A stretch of DNA of 64,000 nt, taken from Piper betle (taxonomy: Eukaryota > Streptophyta > Magnoliopsida > Piperales > Piperaceae). A program made the position numbers and the translations under genes. The stretch spans positions 32,178-96,177 of the forward strand of contig JAURVB010003446.1 of assembly GCA_033002965.1 (NCBI GenBank), given 5' to 3'. Below, in pieces: positions 12,500 through 23,385 of this stretch (the stretch's first letter is position 1; the number at the start of each line of letters is the position of its first letter). A model generated the notes under the pieces. The model did not search any database. It had not been told where the DNA came from and was given only the letters and a program-made list of their open reading frames with translations.

Positions 12500-13284
12500 T
12501 AATATTTTAGATCCCTTTTCTTCATTGCAACTTCTTTGATTTTTGTAATTACTAATTCAATTGGTAAAGACCAGTGTATCTATTGTTGGTTGTTAATTTA
12601 ATATTTTTATATTATTTTTGGTAAAATTTTTTTGATAAAGATATTTTTTTACTGTTAATAGTAGGAAGTTGGTTTTGTGAGACATTTGAACATATTAGCT
12701 AGCAAATGCATTGACAATTGAATATGAAATACATAGTGGTCATCATACATCGTATGACCTATAAGTTTATTTTGCATCACATATTCAAACACAAGGTATG
12801 TTTCAAAATTTTAATATCTACTTCTATTAGTTGTTAACTTGTTATCACTTTGGTAATTATTAGAATACACCCATGAACTTTATTAATTGCGGATGATAAT
12901 GAAATACATTTGTTCCTTTTACAACATTTATTTATTTTTATTTAATCTAACATCTCACAATAGATGATATCCGTTAATTTTTTTCCACGATGAAGGCTTG
13001 ATAAAAGCTGTCTAAATATGGATGAAAGCTATAAAATATAGACTTTTGATAGTTTTTTTTCACTTTTGGATTTACAATTCTAAGTATTTTATTTATTTTT
13101 GAAATGTATACTATTGAATGGTGTCTTAGGTATTATGTAAAATAAAATTGAAACATAGTTGAAACTTGAAAAGACCTTTTATTATTGAGATAAATATATA
13201 AATACGTTGATCGACTATTTTTGTTAATTTTAATTTCTATAACTGTATATTTTTCTCCTAAACGAGCTACTTTCGACCTTATGA
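12500..13284. other. AT-rich spacer without recognised genes
   Basis: The sequence is AT-rich with scattered stops in all frames and no domain, splice or repeat signal that I could recognise. Confidence 0.5.
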
Positions 13285-13540
13285 TCGAGCTGGTTTCGAG
13301 CTCTCCAATGAGCTAGTTTCAAACTCCCAAATGAGCTAGTTTTGAGCTTCTCAAAATTAAATAGTTTAAGTGTATTTGAGCTTGAGTTGAGATCGAATAG
13401 CATAAAAAATGTTCAAGTCAATTTCGAGCATATATGTTCAAAACTCGTTTGATCTTGAGTCGAGTTCAAACGAACTTTAAACTATTCGAGCCGAGTTTGA
13501 GCACAATGTGAGATTAGCTCGCTCAATCATTTAGCATCCA
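13285..13540 (-). mobile_element. one-ended remnant of the 10338-type hAT family
   Basis: The stretch closely follows the reverse complement of the left arm of the element at 10338-10962: ATCGAGCTGGTTTCGAGCT near 13286, AATAGTTTAAGTGTATTTGAGC near 13358, ATTCGAGCCGAGTTTGAGCA near 13484, and GCTCGCTCAATCATTTAGCA near 13517 in place of the terminal repeat. No second end was found, so the copy is truncated. Confidence 0.65.
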
Positions 13541-13734
13541 TACAATGATGAGGCATTTTTTTAGTAGCAAATTTAAGTGTACAATTAGGAAAATATAAAA
13601 AAGTTTCAAGCCAAGAAAATAAAACATTCATACTAGACATAAGAGGTTATCTTCCCAGATATATATCATTAATGAAGTTGCTTAGTTTCAGCTTTAGATT
13701 GTGAAGAGCATTGTTCTCATGGGAAGAACACGAT

Positions 13735-14290
13735 GTTCTTATGGCGAGATACCACGCGGCTATGTACTAAACTGAAGGGCACACATTTTGCCAAGTTCAG
13801 TACCGGGACAAGTTTCTCATGGGGAGAGTGTCATGCTACCGTTGGTAGGTGTGTTGGCATTGATGATGGGTTAGTCTATGCTAGTGGGGAATGGTTGTAT
13901 ATCCCTATAGGCAGACTAAGACAAAAGCTAATGGAGGAGTCCCATGATAACCAATGGGGTGGACATCCAAGTAGTGACCGGATGTATGCCCTAATGTCTA
14001 GGGTGTATTATTGGCCGAGAATGGAGGTTGATATTGAAGCTTTTGTCAAATTCTGTTTAGTGTGTCAACAGGATAAGATGGAGAGGAGGTTAGAGGCACA
14101 CTTATTATAGCTTCTACCTACACCTACGAGACCATGGAGCTTGGTCTTGCTGGACTTCGTGTCTGGGTTCCCTAAGGTGAAGGGAATGTCATCAGTGTTA
14201 GTTGTAATGGATCAGTTTTCTAAGTACGCCGTAGTTGAAGCAGTGCCACATGCATGCTCAGTCAAGACTGCTGGTGATCATGTTGAACTG
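13735..14290 (+). pseudogene. Ty3/gypsy retrotransposon integrase remnant
   Basis: The frame from about 13847 to 14107 gives an integrase HHCC zinc-binding region: ESHDNQWGGHPSSDRMYAL, RVYYWPRMEVDIEAFVKFC and LVCQQDK, with paired His and paired Cys in the usual order. A TAG ends the frame at 14107. The start of the integrase core follows in the same phase (VLLDFVSGFPKVKG, then SVLVVMDQFSKYAVVEAVPH). Reverse transcriptase, RNase H and the rest of the core are absent. This is a short decayed pol fragment; no LTR belonging to it could be paired with confidence. Confidence 0.8.
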
Positions 14291-14500
14291 CCCGGCCATT
14301 GCTGGCAGGATGCTGCCTTTGAACAAGTTGCTGTTTAGATCCAGCTTGATGAGGCTCTTGCAGTTGCCAATCTTCGGTGGGATCGGGTCGGAGATTGAGT
14401 TGTTACCGAGCTTGGGGATGGCCAGGTTGCTCAGCTTGCCGATCCATGGCAAGATTGGCCTCAACAAGTCCATTGTTGTGTTTTGGAGATTGATCAATAC
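14256..14500 (-). pseudogene. BRI1-like receptor kinase LRR fragment
   Basis: The reverse strand encodes about 80 residues resembling the last LRRs of the brassinosteroid receptor BRI1: PWIGKLSNLAIPKLGNNSIS, then PPKIGNCKSLIKLDLNSNLF and GSILPAMAGQ. The G-[NS]-S-[IL]-[SP] spacing of plant LRRs is clear. It has no start, signal peptide or neighbouring LRRs on this strand. It lies opposite in strand to the BRI1-like kinase fragment at 15906-16190. It is GC-richer than its surroundings, consistent with a captured fragment. Confidence 0.7.
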
Positions 14501-14529
14501 CTTGATAGAGGCCAGGGGAGATCAGCAAT

Positions 14530-15259
14530 AAAGAGGATTTAGCATGTTTGTGAGATGAGTCTCACACATGATCTCCGCACTTCATTGTTGGCTGATGAAT
14601 TTATTTGAAACAAAAGGGTTAAGCTTGCCTTGAAGTATGTGATGCTTTGAGCATTGGTGTGCTGTTTGAGACAGAGGGTGGTCTCTCAATGGGTCGATGA
14701 CCCGTAGTCGAGCAGAGTGAGTATGCTTTGGTTATGACTAGTGACAGAATCTTAGAGTTATTATGGGACGTTATACACAATCATGTTTTGTATGGCATGA
14801 AGCTATTATAGGATAACATATAATGCTTGCATGCACCTTGGTGTGTTGTGATTGAAGGAGGCGAAGTCGTTTAACATTGAGATATTTTGATCAGTGCTGT
14901 GGATATCAGTCGGGGCAACTGAGAAGGTAACAATTGGATGAGCTATGCGTACCTCAAGAACGATGGCAGCTCCAACTGCCATGGCTCCGACAACTAGTCC
15001 CTCCCCCACTAGCACCCAGACCAAGAATTTGTCATCCGGGATGTCCAATGGTGAGTTGGTTACCACATTGCGATTTATCGCATCGAAACAACCGAGAAAG
15101 GGTTCATCTTTGTGTTCTGTTTTTGTGCATCGAAATAACCAAGAAAGGTTTCATCTTTATGCCCTGTTTTCATCACTTTGTTTTTCCTGGTTTGGTAGGG
15201 GGTTAAACCGGTCGATGATGATGGTTGAGGAAGATGATTATGTCATTGTCGTCGTTGTG
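14530..15259. other. unassigned sequence in the chimeric region
   Basis: Open frames exist on both strands (for example 14806-15066 on the reverse strand), but none shows a domain I recognise. A short direct repeat occurs at about 15078-15165, where CATCGAAATAACCAAGAAAGG-like pieces with GGTTCATCTT recur twice. Its position between two host-gene fragments suggests it belongs to the same mosaic. Confidence 0.4.
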
Positions 15260-15264
15260 CATGA

Positions 15265-15912
15265 CTGGAAACCCCATCAACGACTGCTGGAGGTGAGATG
15301 CCAACCGGGCATCGAACTGGCAGCACCTCGTTGAGTGTGGCATCGGCTTCAGCCACAATGCCCTGGGTGGCAAGGGTTGGCAGGTCTAAATCATCACCAA
15401 CTTGTCGACAAGGACGCGGTGAACCAGATGCCAAGGGACCCTCCAGTTCAGCTTCATCCAAGAGGAGCCACTCTGGATCATCTTCGCGGCGGACATGCTG
15501 ATTCACCTTCGGGAGGAGCTGCAGATGAATAGCTTCAAGACCATCAACGGCTGCAGGTGAAACATTCACATCGCTGGTGGCGCTTGCATTACCATCCAGT
15601 ACGTCTCCAACGCCATCATCCACAACTTGCACATCCACCATTGAGTGCTGGCGGGGAAACGCCAACGTCCAGTCGAGCCCAAGTCACTGGGTACCGGACA
15701 TGGTTGGACGGCAACAATATCTCCCTGTACTGCAAATCCAATGTCTGGGTGGACAATTTATCCCTCTCCTACTACGCCGACGGGCTGGTGGACAACACCA
15801 TGGGGTGGACGGCGATCACCATCTCCAACAGTTACTTCTCCCACGAAGACGAGGTGATGCTGCTGGGGCATAAGGACTACTACACTCCCGACTCTGGCAT
15901 GCAGGTGGCCAT
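15265..15912 (+). pseudogene. pectate lyase pseudogene, apparently intronless
   Basis: Reading across frameshifts gives pieces typical of plant family-1 pectate lyases in order: GNPINDCWR (15267), [37 protein letters not shown] (~15435), [47 protein letters not shown], and YADGLVDNTMGWTAITISNS followed by HEDEVMLLGHKDYYTP and DSGMQVAIAFN. Several in-frame stops (after CWR, KGWQV, GCR) and at least one frameshift near 15690 destroy it. The segment runs without introns, which suggests capture from an mRNA. It ends abruptly at AFN, where BRI1-like sequence takes over. Confidence 0.8.
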
Positions 15913-16190
15913 TGCCTTCAACCAATTGGAAGGCACCATCCCCAAAGAGCTGGGCACCATGTACTACCTTATCCCTCGACTTGTATGCCAACTACTCCAC
16001 AACGACAACCTCATTGGCTCCGACGGCTTTGGTGACATGTACAAAGCCAAGATCAAGGACAGCAGCATTGTCACCATCAAGTAGCTCATCCATGCGAGCA
16101 GGTAGGGCGACAGGGAGTTCACAGCGGAGATGAAGACCATTGGCAAGATAAAACACTGCAACCTCGTCCCCATGCTCATAGACAACATCA
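15906..16190 (+). pseudogene. BRI1-like fragment: last LRR joined to kinase N-lobe
   Basis: Directly after the pectate-lyase AFN comes NQLEGTIPKELGTMYYLI, the segment next to the membrane in BRI1 ectodomains, and then HNDNLIGSDGFGDMYKAKIK (glycine-rich loop of the kinase), VTIK (the VAIK lysine motif) and LIHASR. The frame continues with [20 protein letters not shown] and VPM. Two TAG stops (at 16082 and after HASR) interrupt it. The transmembrane and juxtamembrane region between LRR and kinase is missing, so this is an internal deletion as well as a fusion. It cannot make a working receptor. Confidence 0.8.
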
Positions 16191-16288
16191 CAATCGCACA
16201 CCGAAAGAGTACGGAAGTGTTCCATCACCATCTTTCATCTTGACACAAAAAATTACTACCCCAAACCAAGACAAAAAAAAGAACTAAA

Positions 16289-16300
16289 GCTCTGATGTCA
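16289..16300 (-). promoter_or_regulatory. primer-binding site for initiator tRNA-Met (degenerate)
   Basis: On the reverse strand TGACATCAGAGC matches the plant retrotransposon primer-binding site TGGTATCAGAGC at 10 of 12 positions. It lies two bases inside the LTR that ends at 16303, the expected place if the element reads right to left. Confidence 0.55.
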
Positions 16301-16302
16301 CT

Positions 16303-17215
16303 TGTTAGGAAATAGACGTTATAGTAGAAACTACCTAGAAAATATTTCCCACCAAGATGAAATGAGAACAAATATAAGATAAAATATAAGACACCAAAAA
16401 ATTGATGGAAACTTTCCTCCAATTTAGAGAAAAGAAAACCAACCTACTCGAATAATTTTGATTAAAAAAATCTCTTACAATCAAGTATCAAATAAAATTT
16501 GGAAAAACTCCCCTAACTCAAATCAGACTAATAACAAGATCTAATAGATACAACTCTTTAGAAATTAAGAAAATAATATACACCTAAAAAGAAAAATGGA
16601 TCAATCTCACACCCTAGATTACGACCCTACTTCAACTTGAGATGGTAAAAAACTTCTCCAAACTCTCCCTTTTATGAGTGAAACCACTCCCCAATTCATG
16701 TGAAAAACTCTACCTAAAATATGTAAAAAATTCTATCTAAAGTGTGAAAAATTCCACCCCAATAAAAGTAGAAAACTTTACCTAAATGTGGAAAACTCCA
16801 CCTGAATGAGTAAGAATACTCCTAATTACAAACCATAGAGAAAAGGTAGAGAAAGAAAAGAAATTAACCACTATTGATCTTGTTGAAGAACTCAAACTCA
16901 TATCTTCTCCTCACATGTACTACCAACAGTGACCTTGTCTAGATCTACAACATCTTATATCTCCCCTAAAGGAGAACACTCTATGGAACTTCTCTAAAGG
17001 GAAAACACACTCAATACATATGTTCAACCACATATTTGTACATATAGATATATAACACCTTCTGAAAATGAAGAATCAATTCCAAACACTAGTTCCTAAG
17101 CATTAGAATCATCACTAATGAGTTAATTCTCTTATTCTACAAATTCTCATCAAATTCCTAGTATCATGACTTCTCGTGTGATTGAACGATTTCTCACGAG
17201 AAAGAATATCTAACA
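16303..17215 (-). mobile_element. LTR of a reverse-oriented retrotransposon (913 bp)
   Basis: The segment begins TGTTAGGAAATAG and ends AATATCTAACA, so it has TG...CA ends within a six-base inverted repeat TGTTAG/CTAACA. A primer-binding site sits just inside it. It is AT-rich with no ORF. The matching second LTR was not found to the left, so the element is truncated or rearranged. Its internal side borders the BRI1/pectate-lyase fusion after only about 100 bases of leader. Confidence 0.55.
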
Positions 17216-17583
17216 CTTTGAAGCTTTAGAGCTAGTGAGAGATAATATATATCAAGGCAGCCTGTTCTTCTCAATGACAACGCTACAAGGTCTCTTGATA
17301 CATGATCATGCATGTGTGTATATATTTGCATACATGCAGCTTGGTTAGCTCCCATATTATTTCTAAATGCATTAATGATATCTAATTTGGGCCAAATGTA
17401 CTTGTCTCTTCAAGTTGAAGAAGAGGCCGGGCATGTTAGTATTTCAACTGTATGAGGTGGGGGACTTCAATATTAAAAAATATTTTTAGCTGGTCAAGAT
17501 ATCCCTAAGCCAAAAAATGTGAACTTGACTTGAACATATTCATGAATAGCGGCGTTGAAAGAGACGGCTTGAATATTGCAATC

Positions 17584-17585
<2 letters not shown>
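17216..17585. other. spacer without recognised features
   Basis: I see no coding, repeat or regulatory signal beyond AT-rich composition, up to the start of the TA run. Confidence 0.5.
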
Positions 17586-17635
<50 letters not shown>

Positions 17636-17645
17636 TATATATATA
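17586..17645. repeat. (TA)n microsatellite
   Basis: About 24 uninterrupted TA units are followed by a short broken run. Open frames made of repeating I and Y codons across it are artefacts. It forms the left edge of the duplicated block. Confidence 0.9.
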
Positions 17646-19247
17646 GTCCCGTTATTGTGGGCACAGGCAATAACAATAGAGCAGCCAAAAGCCGACATTT
17701 TGGACTGATTCTTTGGATCTGCCTAACAATTATTGTATGCTTTGTCTCTTTTCTTATGAATCTAAGACACTACTTTTTCCTCTCTTGAATGGTGAAGGGT
17801 CCACCAAGTTCTATTGATGTTACGTACACTACATGTATTGGTTTCCTAAATATAAGATGAGCTATTATATATCCAATATTAATCAAACAAATTCGTGATA
17901 AAACGAGCATAGTACTAGAGAAAATTGATTAATTTCATAGTCGAAACAAGTTCCCTCAATCAGTGGGCAGTGTCTGAAAAATGGATTTTGAAAACAGGAG
18001 GAGAAAGTCCTGAAGTAGGATGGAAGTCTTCCTAGTTATGATCTGTAATATATATATATATGTGTGTATTTGTATAAGAACATACATTTGATGGAGCTTA
18101 TGATCTTATTAATTATATATGGCTCTTATATTTTCTGGTGCATTATTAATTCGAAATGATAATTAATTCGACAAGTATAATTTAAATGTCATGTGGTCAT
18201 TAAAAATACTACCCAACTTCAACATCAAGTTTAGCTTATTGATAATGAAGGCAAATCATTTATAAGATTGTTTCTTCTTCTGCACACGAGGCTTTCAATC
18301 TTATTGGGTAAAAATTAGAATATATAAAAGAACAAGTAGTTAATGTTTGTGTGTTTATATTTCGTTTGTATATATCTTCCAATTTAGCATAGAAAAGTAA
18401 AGATCAGATTCTTGCATTAAATCGATCGGTGTTTCCAAATTCCATGTCGCCAATAATATGTGGAGTAATCGATGAAATTTCAACCTTGACGATGCAGGTT
18501 TAGTCAATAATTGAAGAATTTTAATGCGTATTACCTCCATAATTAACACCACCAAGTGCAACATGAAACAAATTTTAGTTAATGATAGAATACCCTAAAA
18601 AGACAAAGCAAAAGCTAAGGTTGGCCATTACATTCACGGGTAAGATGTTGTGTCATGCAGCTTATATTTTAGATAAACTCGACAAACACTTATTGAATTA
18701 AGTATGAGAGACTATTTAATGATAATACATCTTAAGATAAACTTGATCTTAAAGATTAGGCTCTAATTGAATGAAACGAGGAGATATATTATAATAATTT
18801 AATTTATTTTCTCTGTTATTTTTGTTATATTTTGAAATCTTTGATTAGTTGAGAGTGTGACTTTTGACTTTTGATTTTTTACTCCCGCTTTGTTAATACA
18901 AGTAGACATACCTCCCCATATACATTGAAAGCATTTTTAGTTTCTCTAAAAACAAAGTTGGGTTTTTTTGACATTTGAGAGCTTGAGATGGAGGGCCACC
19001 TTCTGAATTTAATGATATATCGAGGAACTAGCATGTATCTTAACATAAAGAACAGAAAACATGAAAGGAATAAAAGGCATGACCAACGTGAAGGGAGAAA
19101 TGTTGGGGCAATCTATTTAAATAAGAAAAGATGGCCCTCCTTGTAATTACTGGTTGTCACAATGACTTGCAGACAAAACCATACTTTTAGCATTAAAAAT
19201 TTGACTAAGATTCAGATGTCTTTATACCTTGATAAGACCATTTCAAA
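17644..19247. repeat. duplicated 1.6 kb block, copy A
   Basis: From TAGTCCCGTTATTGTGGGCA to AGACCATTTCAAA this segment is nearly base-for-base the same as 27890-29493, in the same orientation and offset by about 10,245 bases. From ~17700 to ~18880 I see no difference except in a TA tract near 18045. A handful of substitutions and one-base indels cluster in the last ~370 bases. It holds no convincing gene: a 69-codon reverse frame (18355-18564) is identical in both copies but has no recognisable domain. No terminal inverted repeat or target duplication was seen. Confidence 0.9.
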
Positions 19248-19410
19248 TGAAATGACTAAAGGGGAGATAGAAAGCTTGCAAGGGGCTAGTAGACTTCTCA
19301 CCATCAGTGTAATTTGTGACAAAATTTGTTATTCTTTGGTTTGGTTAACTTGGTCTTCTGTCTTATTGTACCTTGTGAGATGGTATTTGTTAAACCCCGC
19401 GAGGAAGTAG

Positions 19411-19943
19411 TGTTTGGTTTATCCAACATTGGTCGTAGATGACGTTGGCGACTTGTAGATGACGTTGGCGACTTGTATATAAGATAATGATAAAACCTTA
19501 TTCATTCAGTTAACTTTTCATTAAGAGAGGCCCGTGACACCTATTATAATTCTCTTTTGGGGTCCGAAAAGGTCTAACAGTAGTATTAGAGTCAGGTTTA
19601 AGGCTCAAAAAGTGGTATCAGAGCCAGGTTCGAACCCAGTTTTATTGACACAAATTATGGATGTTTCTTTAATAAGTTCCACCTGATGATTTGAAGGGAG
19701 TTTACCAGGTAGGCCATCTGATTTAAGGGGAATGGGTCGTCTGATTCAAGGGAAATTTGTCACAATGATAGTTTCGGGGATACCCGATGTGTGAAGGGAG
19801 TTGTTTAGGTTTATTTCACATCGGTCATGGATGACGTTGATGACTTGTATATAAACTAATGGGAAAACCTTATTCATTTAGTTAACTTTTGGATTGAAAG
19901 AGGCCCGTGACACATATTGCAATTCCCTTTTGGGCGCCCAACA
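19411..19943 (+). mobile_element. TRIM-like miniature LTR retrotransposon
   Basis: Two related terminal segments flank a ~210-base middle: 19411-19579 (TGTTTGG...TCTAACA) and 19788-19943 (TGTGAAGG...CCCAACA). Both contain a GATGACGTTG[GA][CT]GACTTGTA segment, a TATATAA motif, AAAACCTTATTCATT and GAGGCCCGTGACAC. A primer-binding site GTGGTATCAGAGCC is near 19612. A 20-base piece (TAGATGACGTTGGCGACTTG) is doubled in the left repeat. There is no coding capacity. A related element is at 59600-60924. No target duplication could be recognised. Confidence 0.6.
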
Positions 19944-20497
19944 AGTTTTATGTTCTTAGTTGTCTTCCTATCTAGTTGTAGGCTTGTAGCTAACAAATTA
20001 AGTTTAAATGCCATTTGGCCGCGTTCACTCTTGTTCTTGTTCACATGTTGGCGTCACTGTGGCATGCCTTGCACGCAGGGCTCATAATATGATTCAAAGG
20101 GATTGTTAGAAGACACCACTGCGGGGGAAATGTTTCTGTTTATTACGTGATCAACTGCATCGCTCTTGAAAATTTCAATGGTTTTTCATCTATTACAAAC
20201 ACAAGATCTCATGGTTCGCCTTGTTTTTTTTTTCAGGCTCAATTTCTTTCATCATGCTGTGCCTTAGGCTCTGGAAAGGGAAGATTTGCAGGTTCATCCC
20301 TTTATATACGTATATGCTTGTATTCCAACTAGTTGACATGCATATATACCATTGCAACCTCTAGTGCAAACGTGCACCGAAATCCACAATTACCAAACCA
20401 GAAGGCAAGACAAATACACCACACAAAGCATAGCTAACCTGAAATTGGAGAACAAAAATACAAACAATATATCATCTAATTTCATAGATCATTCCCT
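19944..20497. other. spacer downstream of the D14-like gene
   Basis: No gene was recognised. The right part is probably the 3' untranslated region of the reverse-strand hydrolase gene that ends at 20498. Short open frames here have no recognisable product. Confidence 0.5.
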
Positions 20498-21437
20498 TCA
20501 AAGACTCAGGACTTTGTCAAGAACGCTTATGAAGGACTCATGAGCAGCGAGCTGTGGGTAGTGTGTATCTGCTTCAATCATCTCGAGACAAGTATCCCCC
20601 TTTATCTTCTTGTGCATGTAATTGGCTACAAACATCGGAACCACATCGTCGTTGGTCGTCTGCACTATGGTACACGGGACTTCAACTTCACCGAGCATGT
20701 CTCTAAGGTCACAATAGAAGATGGTTTTTCCCAGGGTAAGAGCTACATCTGGTCTCATCTTCAGAAGGCTCTTCTCATACTTCTCCACAGAAAGTGGGTA
20801 TTTGGAGTTCATAACCATGGATGCAAAGCTCACTGCCCACGCTTGGAAATTGGTTTCTAAGTTGGATAACATGTGGTCAACCTCTTCCTTCTTAAACCCT
20901 CCTTCATAGTCTTCCTCATTCAGGTACCTGCCAAAACAGAACAATGTTGAAGCAACTAAATTTTCATGTTCTTCATGGCTAGCTAGTTACTCCATAAATG
21001 AGCTAAACAAACAAGAAATCAAATATTCTTTGATCAAACTTAATGTAAGCAATCTTTAATAGCATACTTGGGAGAAGATCCAACAAGTATGAGCCTCTCA
21101 AAGAGGTCCGGCCTTCGAATGGAGGCCAAGCATCCAACCATGCCAGACATAGAGTGCCCAACATAGACAAGGGGGCCATTAACCGACTCTAAGCTCTCAA
21201 CCAGCGAGATGACTTCCTCAGCAAAAGCATTAAAGGATGAGAGATGATCACCTACGGGTCCTTCAAAATCCCAATCAAACACTACAACTTGGTGGGTCTG
21301 AGCAAGGTGAGGGAGGACCTTCTCCCAAAAGATTGCTCTGCTCCATACCCATGAGCAAGAATCACTGTTATATCCCCTTCTCCTTGGACTCTCACATTCT
21401 TTACCAAGGATAGGCCATCTATTTTCTCCACCACCAT
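20498..21437 (-). CDS. D14/KAI2-like alpha/beta hydrolase (RsbQ-type, DLK clade)
   Basis: Exon 1 is 21437-21068 and exon 2 is 20927-20498, with a 140-base GT-AG intron (AA|GTATGC ... TTGGCAG|G). The joined protein is about 266 residues, the normal length for strigolactone/karrikin receptor-like hydrolases. Key sites are the oxyanion loop LAHGYG (27-32), the nucleophile elbow GHSMSG (Ser96), the acid in TTNDDVVP (Asp217 or 218) and the base His246 in ADTHYPQL. The clade is suggested by YVGHSMSGMVGCLASIRRPD and EDYEGGF. The substrate is unknown; small-molecule hormone perception or hydrolysis is inferred from the family. One base is missing from a T run (21327-21330) after GAEQSF, so the annotated frame breaks there. 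From memory of the family, a loop after DWDFEGPV also looks about nine residues short. It may be a genuine gene with an assembly error or a recent pseudogene. Confidence 0.82.
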
Positions 21438-21520
21438 TGCTACCAAGCTACAAGACTAGAGAGAGAGAACAGAATATGTTTAGGAGAGAGATGGTGGTAT
21501 AATATGTGGTGTGTCTGATC

Positions 21521-21529
21521 TTATATATA
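21521..21529 (-). promoter_or_regulatory. TATA box of the D14-like gene
   Basis: On the reverse strand TCTATATATAA lies about 85 bases before the ATG at 21437. This would place the transcription start near 21495, followed by a CT-rich leader (TCTCTCTCC, TTCTCTCTCTCTAG), which is common in plant 5' UTRs. Confidence 0.5.
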
Positions 21530-23385
21530 GAAGAAACGGTGGATTTAACAAGACTCCAGAAGTTACCCGCCATGAGAAATCCTGGTTACCCACATCCCCG
21601 TGAATCAGAACAAGAGTTTGGAGGATTGAGTGAAATTCCACAGGATCGGAGTGAAAACTGTAATGAGTGGGAGCTGCAGTGGGCACCGAGGACGAGGACG
21701 ATGATGAGTCGTAACTAATCATTTTCAGATGCACGTAATACCCATAACACTTAATGATGGGAACAATATTTTGCAAGGAATGATCCAAGCAATGCAACTA
21801 AGAGAAATTCTAGCGGCCTACAGACTTAATGACCAAAAAATAATATTTGACCCGCTATGGAGCTTAGGAAGGTGAAATCAAATCATCCATGCACTCCTAA
21901 AGTTTTTTTTTTTTGAAGGATATGAGAAAATAAATTAAACAAAAAGGACATATAAGAGAGGGGACTAAGAAAGCACCTTAATCTTAATCTAATCATCCTA
22001 ATAGAACATGGTTTGTAAATAAATTTGCAAAGTTGAGAGATACGTATATCTCAGCTCATATACATAACAATTTACACCTCCTCAAAATTCTACATCTTTG
22101 TACTCCCATCTCTTATCCATCTTCTTCTTCTTCTTCGTCCTTCGGCGTTATTTCATTTCCTCATTTTCCACGATCGTGACAACACTTCAAGCTCTTAAAA
22201 AAAGTCATTGATTTGGGTGGCAGCAAATGCTTTCAAACACATGAACCTTATCATCAATGGAGGATACACATTAAAAAAAAGGAGGATGCCCGAGGCATAT
22301 TTGTGTCAATGACATTATTGTGGACATTGCCAAGAGCAACGAGAGAGGCCAAAGACCGGCTATATGGAGAGAGCAAGTAGTTTCAATTGGCCCAAGTTTG
22401 TGATCTTTGTTAAAAGTTAATGTAATTTGTAATTTATTGGGTTTATGACATGTAATGTACTAATTATGAACTTTAAGGTTACTTATGTGTTAAACTTATT
22501 TTTTTATATCTTATAATCCAGAGTCAACTTTTGAAGATTAGTAAGAAAATGAACAATAAAAGAAGGGAAACATTCTTTAATCATCTTTTTTATTGGGTAA
22601 AATTTTATTTTTTATTAATCATTTTTAATTTATATTATTCTCATCCATCTTCTCCCTCCCCAATAATCTTGACTTTATAATTTAAACCCTACCCTTTCAT
22701 ATCACTCCAAAACATAACTTTTCCCCTCCATAAAATCACAGACATTCTTTTGTATAAATATATTATTGCAAAACAATTCTATAAATATATTCTCATCCAT
22801 CTTTTGGTTTTTTTTTGTTGTGCGGTTGGATTTGGCCGCCGTCAACATCTGGCCACTGCGGGCTTGACCTGGCTGTCCCCGATGTAGTCGGGGGAAGGGC
22901 AGATCCAGCTTGTGGCAGCTGGACCTGGCCGGCGGCGGCCAAATCCAGCCACGCAGAAAAAACAGCTGATCTTTAGCCACGTGGTCTAATCCAACCACGG
23001 CTAGATCTTGCCCGTGGGCGGCCAGACAAGGCTGCTCGCTTCAAAATGTGGCCGGCGGTGGCCAGATCTGGCCGCGGATGGTTGCTTGCACATAGCAGCT
23101 CAGCGACCCTTTTTTGAAAACTCGGACAACCTTGATCAAAGTTTAATTTTTTTTAAATAATAGATCTGGATCATCATTGTAATCAGACGCTCCGATCAAA
23201 TCCTGGGGTCAAAAATTATTTTTGCTCTGGGCACACCATAATGCTTATATATATATATATATAAAGGGACTCAGAGACGTTAGTTGTGCTCAAATTTAAA
23301 TTTGGTCATTAAAAGTCGATCCAACAGGGGCAGCACAACATGAGATGAACTAGCCGGGCACCCTTCTCCCGGTTCAAATGCCATA
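21530..23385. other. intergenic, partly GGCCGG-rich
   Basis: No gene was recognised. The left part is AT-rich. From about 22830 to 23100 a GC-rich patch repeats short words such as TGGCCGGCGGCGGCCA and GGCCGCGGATGG. A (TA)n tract lies near 23250. These look like degraded mobile-element sequence, but no ends were identified. Confidence 0.45.

Larger units (their letters stand above)
10080..12500 (-). mobile_element. LTR-derived GC-rich module, expanded and interrupted
   Basis: The order here (AT-rich stretch, TTGACTC...GAGTCAAATTTTA at ~10185-10215, GC-rich block, then AGGTATACCTAATT near 12137) matches the reverse complement of the corresponding part of the big LTRs at 34928-37751 and 41634-44515. 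There a GC-rich block is followed by ACTCGAGTCAAAAATAATA and preceded by AATTATACCTCACG. I read this as an old reverse-oriented copy of the same LTR family. Similarity is judged by eye and boundaries are uncertain. Confidence 0.4.

Noticed and set aside
15243..15665. 140-codon reverse frame
   Set aside because: It is antisense to the pectate-lyase pseudogene, which has clear family motifs on the + strand.
17494..17788. Frames containing repeating I-Y codons
   Set aside because: They read through the (TA)n microsatellite.
18355..18564. 69-codon reverse frame identical in both duplicate blocks
   Set aside because: Identity reflects the recent duplication rather than selection, and no domain or start context was seen.
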